From Roseovarius sp. M141 (GTDB lineage Bacteria > Pseudomonadota > Alphaproteobacteria > Rhodobacterales > Rhodobacteraceae), in NCBI RefSeq assembly GCF_024355225.1, contig NZ_VCNH01000008.1, positions 3,610,461-3,674,460 on the forward strand: 64,000 nucleotides of DNA, written 5' to 3'. The position numbers and the translations under genes are program-made. This document shows positions 1 to 7,768 of the stretch, in pieces; position 1 is the stretch's first letter, and the number at the start of each line of letters is the position of its first letter. The notes under the pieces were generated by a model. That model saw nothing but the letters and a program-made list of their open reading frames with translations. It was not told the DNA's origin and searched no databases.

Positions 1-433
1 TTGCCAGACCCTGCTTTTCGGCCTCGACCGTGTTGAAGCAGACGGCGGCGACCCATGCGTCCATCCCGACCCATGCAGGCGGTGTGTCCTTGTCGACGAA
101 TTTCGGGTTCAGCTTCTCGATACCGACAGGCGCGTAAGGCTCCAGCAGGCCTTCGGATTTCAGCAGCAACAGCGACGTCGCGGCAAGGCCCCAGACCACG
201 TCGGCCTGCGGGTTATCCCGTTCGGCCAACAGTTTGGCCGTGACGACGCCGGTCGAATCCCGGACCCAGTTGATCGTGATGTCTGGATTCACCTCGTTAA
301 AGCGTTCGGCGTAGCGGGCCAGATCCTCGGCCTCGACGGCGGTATAGACGGTCAGTTCGGTCTGGGCGATGGCGGTGGTGGCCATCAGCATTCCGGTCAA
401 CGCGCCAAGCGCGCCTTTCACCTTGAAATTCAT
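1..433 (-). CDS. ABC transporter periplasmic substrate-binding protein, 5' part only
   Basis: Reading leftward from an ATG at 433, the frame stays open to the window edge (about 144 residues). It starts with a signal peptide (basic N-terminus, hydrophobic stretch, AIAQ cleavage region near residue 23). The mature start [14 protein letters not shown] is typical of the Fe3+/2-aminoethylphosphonate family of extracellular solute-binding proteins, as are the later [11 protein letters not shown] and [16 protein letters not shown] stretches. It would capture a small anion or ferric ion in the periplasm and deliver it to a permease lying beyond the window. The phosphonate version is favoured by overall wording of the motifs, but iron cannot be excluded. 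The neighbouring phosphate cotransporter in the same direction would fit a phosphorus-related locus. Confidence 0.75.
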   Translation of the reverse strand, partial: MNFKVKGALGALTGMLMATTAIAQTELTVYTAVEAEDLARYAERFNEVNPDITINWVRDSTGVVTAKLLAERDNPQADVVWGLAATSLLLLKSEGLLEPYAPVGIEKLNPKFVDKDTPPAWVGMDAWVAAVCFNTVEAEKQGLA

Positions 434-607
434 GGCAGTCTCCTCTGTTGCGTCGGGCGCTGACCCGGCTGATTTGCTGCACGCTCGTATTATGGCGGCA
501 TTGCAACAGGACTGTGACAGATCCGGCCCACAAATGAAATTGATTTACCCTATCACATCATAGGAAAAATCTATCATATGTCGGCCCGCTGCGTCCCCAA
601 CAGGCTG

Positions 608-2281
608 TCAGTCTTCTGCTTCGTCCTGAATGTTGCGGATCAGCCGCGTCTCCAGCAATTGGCCGTTGCGGTACAGGATCGGATAGGCCACGGCGGAAAT
701 ATGGCCGTTCAGATCGCGCAGCGCGCGCAACGTTTCCAGATGCACATCACTGGATTGAAAGCTGTCCGCGCGCCCGTCCGACAGACGTTGCAGGTGTCGC
801 TTGCGGCTGCGCCGCTCTTCCTGCTTGATCTCGGTTTTCTCCATGACCAGCAGGCGCGCGCTTTCCAGATCGTCAGAGATCAGTACATTTCCGGCCAGCC
901 GGAAATTGGCGCGCACGGCCTCGAACATATGGACCAGCTCGGCCCAGCCCTCGGCCGAAAGCGTGATTTGCTGATCGGATTTTTCGGCAGCGGTACGCAG
1001 GAACTGCCCGGCCAGAAGATCGCCCGCCGCCTCCAGCCGGATGGCGTATTCCATCAGGCTGCGCACTGTCTTGGCCTCGCCCTTGGAGTAGGCCTCGATG
1101 GGGATGGCAGCGACGTATCGGCGGATGTCCAGCAGCGCGGCATTGACCGCCTTGTCCTGCAGCTTGACCGCGCGCATGCCGACCTTGTCGCCGGAGTCGT
1201 AAAGGGACTGAATCGGCTCGAACATCCGCTCGACCAGCCCCATCATGCGCAAAAGCTCGCGCTTGAGGCTGGCGATCGCCATTTGCGGCGCCTCCAGCGC
1301 GCCGTGATCCAGAACGCTGATTTCGTCGTGGCGATCGGGCGCCGCATGCACACGGCTGGGCAGCATCGCCAGCATGAGGTATCCCAAAGGGCGGCACAGC
1401 GGCAGCGCGACGATCAACAGCGACAGGTTGAACGCGATATGCGCGTAGATCAGCGACTGACCGGGCGACACGATCAGCAGATGCGACGGATCGAACCCGA
1501 GGTTGATCACCAGCAACGCCGCCAGCGCCCAAGTGCCGCGCAGCATCATGTTGGCGATAGGGATGCGCCGCCCCTCCAGATCCATGCCGCGCGTGAGATA
1601 AACGGGAATCGCCGCACTGCCCAAATTCGCCCCCAGAACCAGCGACAGACCGGCGGCAAAGGGGATCGCGTCAATATGCACCAGCGTAACGCACATCAGG
1701 ACCGCCGCCACGCTGGAATGCATGATAAAGGCCAGCGCGGCGCCAACCAGAAACGCGGTGATGAAATCGCGCGCAAGGTATTGGGCAATGGCCGGCAGGA
1801 ATGCGCTATCCTTGATCGGTTCCATCGTCTGGCGCAAAAGTTGCAATGATATCAGTATGAAGGCGATTCCCATCAGGATCCGTCCCGCCTGCCGCCAACG
1901 CCTGCCTTCGGTTTTCACGAACAGGAACCCGCCGACGGTCAGCAGCAGCGGAATCAGCCAATCCAGCCGGAATGACAGCACTTGGATGATCAGCGCCGAC
2001 CCCAGATCGCCCCCCAGCACCACCGCCAGCCCCGCCGGAAACGCCAGATATCCCGCCGCCGCAAAACCCGAGGTCAGCAGCGCCACCGCAGCCGAGCTTT
2101 GCAGGATAAGCGCCAGCATGATGCCCGTCGCGCCCGATCCGATCAGGCTGGTGCTTTCGGTCAGCCAGCGCTGAAACGACGCGCCAACGCTACGCTCGAT
2201 CCCCGTGCGGACCATGCGAACGGCAAATAGCAGCAGCATGATCGCGCCGGACAGGTTCAGCAGAAAAGTGAGGATCGCCAT
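608..2281 (-). CDS. Na/Pi cotransporter family protein with PhoU-like C-terminal domain
   Basis: A 557-residue inner-membrane protein. The first ~310 residues hold two inverted-repeat transporter halves, each with the family signature: QSSAA near residue 62 and a matching HSSVAA near residue 190, plus GGDLGSA and GANLGSA after them. The last ~200 residues are helical and charged, like the PhoU-type regulatory tail of bacterial NptA/YjbB proteins. Family members move phosphate with sodium, in E. coli YjbB mainly outward. The length is normal for NptA-like proteins with the PhoU tail. It lies 174 bases upstream of the binding-protein gene in the same direction, so a shared phosphorus role is possible; separate promoters are more likely given the gap. 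Confidence 0.88.
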   Translation of the reverse strand: MAILTFLLNLSGAIMLLLFAVRMVRTGIERSVGASFQRWLTESTSLIGSGATGIMLALILQSSAAVALLTSGFAAAGYLAFPAGLAVVLGGDLGSALIIQVLSFRLDWLIPLLLTVGGFLFVKTEGRRWRQAGRILMGIAFILISLQLLRQTMEPIKDSAFLPAIAQYLARDFITAFLVGAALAFIMHSSVAAVLMCVTLVHIDAIPFAAGLSLVLGANLGSAAIPVYLTRGMDLEGRRIPIANMMLRGTWALAALLVINLGFDPSHLLIVSPGQSLIYAHIAFNLSLLIVALPLCRPLGYLMLAMLPSRVHAAPDRHDEISVLDHGALEAPQMAIASLKRELLRMMGLVERMFEPIQSLYDSGDKVGMRAVKLQDKAVNAALLDIRRYVAAIPIEAYSKGEAKTVRSLMEYAIRLEAAGDLLAGQFLRTAAEKSDQQITLSAEGWAELVHMFEAVRANFRLAGNVLISDDLESARLLVMEKTEIKQEERRSRKRHLQRLSDGRADSFQSSDVHLETLRALRDLNGHISAVAYPILYRNGQLLETRLIRNIQDEAED

Positions 2282-2706
2282 CGCCTAGCTATGCCTCTTA
2301 CTACTGTGATTTGAACTCGATTTCATGGTGGTCAGGCCCTCCGAACGCGGTAGAAACCACATATATGCACGATATCCCAGCGATATTTAGGCGCCACCCC
2401 TGCGAACCAGGCGCAGCTTTCTATCAACGCCGAACAGGTTCGACCGGCCATCGTTGATGGGTACGCGGCCGAGAAACTGATCTAGGCCCGCGTCGGCCCA
2501 CCAGCGTGTTCTCGGGAATATCTGCTCGCGTATCGGGGCTGAAACGGGACGCCTGAACATACCGGAACAATGCAACACCCCCCTTCATACACCCCGCTTA
2601 ACACTCTAAATTCAAATGATTAATTCTTTTCCGAATTCGTACGCCAGCCTCGCCTGTCGCGAGAAAGCGTCAAATAATTCACAAGACGTGCAGCCCTAAG
2701 TTGTGC
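2282..2706. other. Intergenic stretch without a recognisable gene
   Basis: There is no gene I can support here. A 63-codon frame on the minus strand (2387-2578) has protein-like composition but matches nothing I recognise and has no clear ribosome binding site. From about 2580 the base composition turns AT-rich, as expected for the promoter region of the operon that follows. Confidence 0.5.
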
Positions 2707-2712
2707 TATAAT
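2707..2712 (+). promoter_or_regulatory. Candidate -10 box for the lanthipeptide-like operon
   Basis: A perfect TATAAT lies 110 bases before the start codon at 2823, in a locally AT-rich region. The hexamer at the ideal -35 distance (2684-2689, AGACGT) matches the consensus poorly, so an activator or a second promoter is possible. No transcription evidence can be read from sequence alone. Confidence 0.4.
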
Positions 2713-2822
2713 AACGTCACGAGTCGTTAACGTGGCCAAAGGTCACGAACTGTTCTTTGGCCTATTTCCCGCAGCGTGTCGGGCGCTTGATCTGGTGCCC
2801 GCAATCACAAGGGGGCTATGAC

Positions 2823-3407
2823 ATGCAAGCCAAGACATCTTTCACTCGATCCGATTTTATCATCGAAGACCTCGTCATCAGCATTGGCGGAGGCAGCCGT
2901 GGAAACACCTGGCTGCCGGGGCCGGATGACGAAACCCCACCCACGCCGATTTCACCGGTCGCCAGCGTCTTGGTGAACATGGGGACGATCGAAACGGTCC
3001 GGGCCACCATTCAGCAGGCGCTTGCGTCAGGCCAGGGTCTGAAATCAATCGGTCGCGCTTTCGTTAAGGGCGCCCCCGACGCCAATTCTGCAATTCAGAC
3101 GGCCATTTTCGAAATTGGCGCGGCCGTGGTCGCAAGTGCTGCATATGCGTCGGCGGGAAAAGGGTCGGTCGGATATCCCGACCCCAATTGCGGAGGAACG
3201 TCGCTGGAAACGATCCCGACACCGATCACGCCCGTTGTGAACATCGGCCGTGACGTCCATCAGGTGACGGAGCTTCCGCGTCTGCGCCAGCAACTGACCG
3301 AAACGATGAAATTTGTCGATTCGGCGGTACGGGCCAGAAGCCCGAACAGAGACGAGGTCGGAATTGTTCGCGAGAATCTGGAAAAAGCCCTGAAATCGCT
3401 CGGGTGA
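2823..3407 (+). CDS. Candidate large precursor peptide with two Thr-Pro repeats (unknown family)
   Basis: A 194-residue protein. I chose the ATG at 2823 because AAGGGGG (2809-2815) sits seven bases upstream; the frame is open to 2757 but has only a TTG there. Two similar segments stand out: WLPGPDDETPPTPISPV near residues 30-46 and YPDPNCGGTSLETIPTPITPV near residues 119-140. Both are aromatic-x-Pro-x-Pro followed by T-P-x-T-P-I-S/T-P-V. Each is followed by a predicted helical part. There is only one cysteine, in the second repeat. It is the first gene of a tight operon (7 bases to the next start) with a lyase-like and a kinase-like protein, so I infer that it is their substrate, the Thr/Ser of the repeats being phosphorylated and eliminated. 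It has no signal peptide and resembles no family I can name; a structural or helper role is the alternative. Confidence 0.5.
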   Translation: MQAKTSFTRSDFIIEDLVISIGGGSRGNTWLPGPDDETPPTPISPVASVLVNMGTIETVRATIQQALASGQGLKSIGRAFVKGAPDANSAIQTAIFEIGAAVVASAAYASAGKGSVGYPDPNCGGTSLETIPTPITPVVNIGRDVHQVTELPRLRQQLTETMKFVDSAVRARSPNRDEVGIVRENLEKALKSLG

Positions 3408-3414
3408 AATCGGG

Positions 3415-4164
3415 ATGCCGGGACAGATTGCGAACCTGTCGCTGCGCGCGCTGACCTTGGCGACCGCTCTGCCGCCAAGCGACGTGCCGAAGATAGCGCG
3501 CTGGCTGTACCGGTATGGCACGGCGCCGCGCGGGGTCATGCAGGAAATGGCGTTTGGGTCGGGCGACCATCCGATGGCGGTGCTTGAATTATCCCAAGGT
3601 GGCAGGGCAAGAGGGATGCTGGAACACCACTACGAGGTCGCGACCTATCCCGGCTGGCTTGGGTTTTCGCGCGTGACGGCGCCCCTTGGCACCGGGGCGA
3701 CCTGCAAGCTTTACATAAGTCCCAAGCCAGAAGCCTTGGCTGCTGTTTTCCCGGTCCTTGCCGAGGTCTTTGATGCAATGCAGGTGCGTGCTTTCAAGGT
3801 GGGGCGTGGACTGGACGGGCTGTTGCGCCCGGACAAGATCGTCGCCCACTTTGACGATGTGGACCATTTGCATACAGTCGCGGCAATTTTGCGCAAGAGA
3901 CTTGGCCGATCTCCGGCTCAGGGTGTGCCATTTACCACCGCCCTTGGGCCTGACGGGATGCTTTCTTGGGGCATCGATCCACCAGTGGGAAGCGTTGCGG
4001 TCAGTTGGCGGTCCTGGGTGACCCATCGCCTTGCCGAGGCGTTGGTCGTCCCCCTCGGTTTCGGCCAGAGCCGCATTGAATCGGTTTGGGGCAGGATGGC
4101 TGAAATCGGTGTTGACCCAACCACCTGGACCGTAGGCCCTGACACGTTCTTGGCCACGCAATGA
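3415..4164 (+). CDS. Stand-alone phospho-Ser/Thr lyase-like protein (HopA1/LanL lyase-type)
   Basis: A 249-residue soluble protein. Its core order is that of the lyase part of class III/IV lanthipeptide synthetases and HopA1-like effectors: a Lys in CKLYISPKP (K98), a second Lys in FKVGR (K128), RPDKIVAHF (R138, K141), then GVPFTTALGPDGMLSWG near residues 170-186. These enzymes remove phosphate from phospho-Ser/Thr by beta-elimination, giving dehydroamino acids. In class III synthetases the domain is fused in front of a kinase; here it is a separate gene whose last codons overlap the kinase gene in ATGA (4161-4164), implying coupled translation. Combined length of both proteins (917) equals a usual LanKC enzyme. 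Family assignment is from motif reading only, so moderate certainty. Confidence 0.6.
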   Translation: MPGQIANLSLRALTLATALPPSDVPKIARWLYRYGTAPRGVMQEMAFGSGDHPMAVLELSQGGRARGMLEHHYEVATYPGWLGFSRVTAPLGTGATCKLYISPKPEALAAVFPVLAEVFDAMQVRAFKVGRGLDGLLRPDKIVAHFDDVDHLHTVAAILRKRLGRSPAQGVPFTTALGPDGMLSWGIDPPVGSVAVSWRSWVTHRLAEALVVPLGFGQSRIESVWGRMAEIGVDPTTWTVGPDTFLATQ

Positions 4165-6167
4165 ACGGCCTGGACCTGTCCAAGACGCGGTTCATCCTGC
4201 CAGCTGACGCAGAACTACTACCTGTGTGCGATTTATCCCCGTCGCTTCGGGCCAAATTGGGTGCCGTTGATGAAACCGCCGTCGTGATCACAAGACCCGG
4301 ATTTCGCGCCACAACGCGTCTGGTCCCGGCGCCGATGGCCGCCCTTCTGGAAGAATTCCGTGTCGAAAGCCTCGTGACCGAAGCCGTGATGCGGTTCAGT
4401 CGGGCGCAAGAGCAAGATCCGCTTGAGATTCTGGACATGGTATTTGACGGGATTTCGACCCTGATCGGGGGCCGCATCCTGCTCGCCGGAACCGAGGCCG
4501 ACGCACAAACGCTGGTTCCCAGCCTCAGGTCCGGTCAGACCTTTTGCGGCATCAGGATCGAGCGGTTGGTCAGATCGCTGAACGACAGCGAGGTTTTCTA
4601 CGGCCGCACAGAGACAGGCGCGGCAGTCGCGCTGAAACTGGCACGGGACGGACGCGCCGGCGAAGCCCTGCGCAAGGAGGCGGGGTTTCTGGCACTGCTC
4701 GACGGGCAGAGCAGCCCACGGCTTCTGAAGCAGGGGCAAAGCAAGGGGCGGGAATGGCTGGCGCTGGAGTGGCGGAGCGGGGTGCCGATTTCTGTCGCAT
4801 CACAGACAGCACGGGCATCGGGCGACAAAAGCCGACTGTTTCGGCTGGTCGCCGGGCTGCTGGACGCATACGCCGCGCTCCATGCACGTGGTATCGCACA
4901 TGGCGATATTCATCCCGGCAATCTGATCGCCGATGCGCGCGATCAGATCACAATCCTGGACTTTGGTCAGGCGACGCTCTCGGCCGACTCACCGGCGATA
5001 GACCTGACGCGGACCGGTATTCCCTATTTTTACGACCCCCAGATGGCGCAGGCAATTCTTCATGAGAGCTTTCCACCGGGCGCAACTGCGCTTGGCGAGC
5101 AATTCGCGTTGGGCACCTTGGCCTATCTGCTGATCGCCGGTGTGTATCCGATGCATGGTGCGGCAGAAAGCACCAAGATACTGAAAAGTATCGTCAAAGA
5201 CAGGCCCTTGCCCTTCGCCGCACAGGGAGTTGACTCTTGGCCACGCATCGAAGCAGTCCTGCGACGTGGATTGGCCAAGGATCCGGCTGATCGCTATCCG
5301 GACACGGCGGCCTTTTCGCGCGCTTTCAGGACAGCCGGCGCTTCGCCCCGCAATGCGCCCGCAAGCGTGCCAGCTGACACCTTCGAAATTTTGCGCACCG
5401 GTGTCGTCCTGGACGGCTGCGTGCCACATGTGATGGCCTGGCTCTGTTTGCGCGCCGCCATCGTCGGCGCCGATGCCGACCTAGCGGCACTGGCCAGCAT
5501 CTCGTGCGCGCGCGCAGCCCCTGGATGGGAGGCGGCGTTCGTCGCGGCGCAGGTCGCCGGGGCAAGGTCCGACTGGTGCGACCAGGCCGAAGCGGTGGCC
5601 ACACTCACGGCCGAATTACGTGACCGCAGGACGTGGAATCCGCGAATGTTGATGCATATTGCGCATCTAGTTCGGGGCCGGGCCACAGACCGCCCCATCG
5701 ACGCGGATACGATGCTGACATTTACCAAAGCCAGCCTTGGCAGCCCGGCTGCAAGAACCGAGGGAGATGAAAGCGTTCTACATGCAAAACTTGAGCTTCA
5801 GAGATCCAGTGTTCTAGCGCAATCGTCCGATACAAGAGAGCAGCTGGATCGATTGAGAGGTGGCTCAATATGGCTCTGGTCACTGGCCTATGACATCTAT
5901 CAGGACGAGACATATTTAGACCGCGCTCTTGCAGCTGAGGTGCCACAAAACCCGATCCACCACGGTTTTGCGTGCCTGCGCTTGCATCAGCTTACGGGCG
6001 ATATGCATTGGGTCAAAGCGGCACTGCGTGACGCCAACACGGCTTCCTTGAGTCCGGAATCGATTCTTCTGTCGATCGAATGTGGCGCCCCAAGTCGTGC
6101 CGAAGCGCCGCTTCTGACCGGCCTTCCCGATCTGTTCGCGCTGAATGATCGTTTGAAGTTTTTCTAG
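4161..6167 (+). CDS. Ser/Thr kinase with possible RRE-like N-terminus and LanC-like C-terminus
   Basis: 668 residues. Kinase residues are complete: ATP-binding Lys159 in VALKLAR, catalytic loop HGDIHPGN (247-254) with Asp249 and Asn254, and DFG at 267-269. Residues ~40-110 read like a PqqD-type winged helix (hydrophobic pattern ending in DPLEILDMVFDGISTLI), which in RiPP enzymes binds leader peptides. The tail (~390-668) is helical; around 600-622 HHGFACLRLHQLTGD resembles a LanC repeat helix pair. The Cys/Cys/His zinc ligands of LanC are not recognisable, so thioether cyclisation is doubtful. It overlaps the lyase gene by four bases and follows the candidate precursor. Inference: it phosphorylates Thr/Ser in the precursor, the lyase eliminates phosphate. 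An ordinary signalling kinase is the alternative. Confidence 0.6.
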   Translation: MNGLDLSKTRFILPADAELLPVCDLSPSLRAKLGAVDETAVVITRPGFRATTRLVPAPMAALLEEFRVESLVTEAVMRFSRAQEQDPLEILDMVFDGISTLIGGRILLAGTEADAQTLVPSLRSGQTFCGIRIERLVRSLNDSEVFYGRTETGAAVALKLARDGRAGEALRKEAGFLALLDGQSSPRLLKQGQSKGREWLALEWRSGVPISVASQTARASGDKSRLFRLVAGLLDAYAALHARGIAHGDIHPGNLIADARDQITILDFGQATLSADSPAIDLTRTGIPYFYDPQMAQAILHESFPPGATALGEQFALGTLAYLLIAGVYPMHGAAESTKILKSIVKDRPLPFAAQGVDSWPRIEAVLRRGLAKDPADRYPDTAAFSRAFRTAGASPRNAPASVPADTFEILRTGVVLDGCVPHVMAWLCLRAAIVGADADLAALASISCARAAPGWEAAFVAAQVAGARSDWCDQAEAVATLTAELRDRRTWNPRMLMHIAHLVRGRATDRPIDADTMLTFTKASLGSPAARTEGDESVLHAKLELQRSSVLAQSSDTREQLDRLRGGSIWLWSLAYDIYQDETYLDRALAAEVPQNPIHHGFACLRLHQLTGDMHWVKAALRDANTASLSPESILLSIECGAPSRAEAPLLTGLPDLFALNDRLKFF

Positions 6168-6276
6168 GCTCTCGGCCCACCGGGCAGATCGCAGGGGCGT
6201 GGATTTCGCCGTTCGTTCCGCTTCCGAATGGAAGGCAGCGCGCGGAGGCCCCGCGCCCGCATCCACCGTTGCTAAA

Positions 6277-6383
6277 GCGTTTCGCGAAAAACCTGAATCA
6301 CTGCTTTTCTCGAAACGCCCGCGACATGCTAGCATTACACGCGTTTCGCCTTAAATGAGTGCCTCAAGTTTAAGGCGAAACGC
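6277..6383. repeat. Pair of hairpin-forming inverted repeats sharing the GCGTTTCG core
   Basis: Two palindromic units follow each other. The first pairs GCGTTTCG (6277-6284) with CGAAACGC (6311-6318). The second pairs GCGTTTCGCCTTAAA (6341-6355) perfectly with TTTAAGGCGAAACGC (6369-6383), a 15-bp stem with a 13-base loop. The shared core suggests copies of a dispersed intergenic palindrome (REP/BIME-like) rather than a simple terminator, as there is no T-run. It separates the lanthipeptide-like operon from the next gene. Confidence 0.6.
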
Positions 6384-6457
6384 TTTGAACCATGGCAAAC
6401 CTGAACTTATGACATGCATCATCCGTGCGTGATAAATCTCAATTACAGGACCTGAAG

Positions 6458-7717
6458 ATGATCCAACAGCGACCCGATCTGATTGCCGCGATCCGCGACC
6501 GATTTGCCCATGTGGACACCTGTCCGTTTCAGGGGCCGCGTATCTTCTTTGAAAATGCGGGGGGCGCGCTGACGTTGAAATCCGTGGTCGACACATCGGC
6601 CAAATATGCGGCCATTCCCGACAATCAGGGGCGCGATAACCCCGCCGCCCATGCCTTGGTTGACACCATCAACACCGCCAAGGCCGATCTGGCGGTTTTG
6701 ATGAACGCCTCGTCGGGGCAATTTTTCGCCGGGGAAAGCGGCACCGAACTGCTGTTCCGGATGATCCGTACCGCCTGTGTGAACGCGCCCAAAGGTGCCC
6801 GGGTGCTGGGCAGTTCGATCGAGCACCCGGCCAGCCGCAGTGCAGCGCGCCGCTGGGCCGATATCGCCGGGCTGACCTATGTGAACGTGCCGCATGATGA
6901 TGCGACCGGGCGGGTCACGGCGGCGGATTACACGCGGCTGATGACACCGGATGTGGCCGTGGCCACGATCCTGCATGCCTCGCCCGTCACTGGTATCGGC
7001 ATGGACGTGGCGGCGATTTCCGCCGCGATCCGCGCGGTGGCGCCAGAGTGTCTGATCATCGTCGATGGTATCCAGCACGCGGCCCACGGCCAGATGGATC
7101 TGGACGCCTATGACGTGGATGGCTACGCGATTTCACCCTACAAGATGTTCTCGCGACACGGCTTTGGCATCGCGTGGATTTCAGACCGGCTGAGCGCGCT
7201 GCCCCATGACATGCTGATCAATGCCCCGACCACCGGATGGGAGCTGGGTACCCGCGACACCGGCGCCTATGCCACGATCTCGGATGTGGTCCGCTATTTC
7301 GATTGGCTGGGCGGCGAGGTTTCGACCGAAACCGATCCGCGCGCCCGGATCAATACCGCAGGCCGCGCGATCCGAAGCTATGAAACCCATCTGACCGATG
7401 CGATGATCAACGGCACCGGCAACCTGCCGGGACTACGCGAGATGGCGCATGTGACGATCCTGGCCGGGGCGGACAACCCGGCACGCGAAGGGCTGGTTTC
7501 GATCGTGGTAGCGGGCACGCCTTCTGCCGAGGTCGTGACGCTGTTGAACAATCAGGGCATCCGCACCCACACCCGCAAGGCGGATCACTATAGCGGCAAC
7601 GTGCTGGACCCGCTTGGCCTGCCCGATTGCATCCGTATTTCGCTGTGCCATTACAACACCGAACAGGAAGTGGCGCAGTTGCTGGCGGCGCTGCGCGAAA
7701 TCGGCAGGGACGGCTGA
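6458..7717 (+). CDS. Class V aminotransferase-fold PLP-dependent enzyme
   Basis: A 419-residue cytosolic fold-type I PLP enzyme. The ATG at 6458 is preceded by AGGACC; a GTG at 6425 would add 11 residues. Characteristic parts: FENAGG near residue 30, the cofactor Asp in IIVDGIQHAAHG, and the Schiff-base Lys in AISPYKMFSRHG near residue 230. It resembles cysteine desulfurase-like or isopenicillin-N-epimerase-like members of class V, but lacks the RxGxHC loop with the catalytic cysteine of SufS/IscS (its C-terminal region reads CIRISLCHYNT). So it is unlikely to be a desulfurase, and the substrate cannot be told. It stands alone between a palindrome region and a terminator. Confidence 0.75.
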   Translation: MIQQRPDLIAAIRDRFAHVDTCPFQGPRIFFENAGGALTLKSVVDTSAKYAAIPDNQGRDNPAAHALVDTINTAKADLAVLMNASSGQFFAGESGTELLFRMIRTACVNAPKGARVLGSSIEHPASRSAARRWADIAGLTYVNVPHDDATGRVTAADYTRLMTPDVAVATILHASPVTGIGMDVAAISAAIRAVAPECLIIVDGIQHAAHGQMDLDAYDVDGYAISPYKMFSRHGFGIAWISDRLSALPHDMLINAPTTGWELGTRDTGAYATISDVVRYFDWLGGEVSTETDPRARINTAGRAIRSYETHLTDAMINGTGNLPGLREMAHVTILAGADNPAREGLVSIVVAGTPSAEVVTLLNNQGIRTHTRKADHYSGNVLDPLGLPDCIRISLCHYNTEQEVAQLLAALREIGRDG

Positions 7718-7736
7718 CGGACAACCCTCCCGTAGT

Positions 7737-7762
7737 GGGCGCCCGGTGACAGCCGGGCGCCC
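7737..7762. terminator. Hairpin between convergent genes
   Basis: GGGCGCCCGG (7737-7746) pairs perfectly with CCGGGCGCCC (7753-7762) around a 6-base loop, right after the PLP-enzyme stop and before the end of the convergent PepSY gene. The T-rich stretch on the plus side is short (GTCTTT), so it may act as a weak or shared terminator. Confidence 0.6.
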
Positions 7763-7768
7763 GTGTCT

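Noticed and set aside
578..1849. Long plus-strand open frame of about 420 codons
   Set aside because: It is the antisense of the Na/Pi cotransporter; its text is Gln/Arg/His-rich without any family motif, typical of a GC-rich shadow frame.
6458..7717. Cysteine desulfurase (SufS/IscS) call for the PLP enzyme
   Set aside because: The conserved active-site cysteine loop (RxGxHC) is not present, and no Fe-S assembly genes are nearby.
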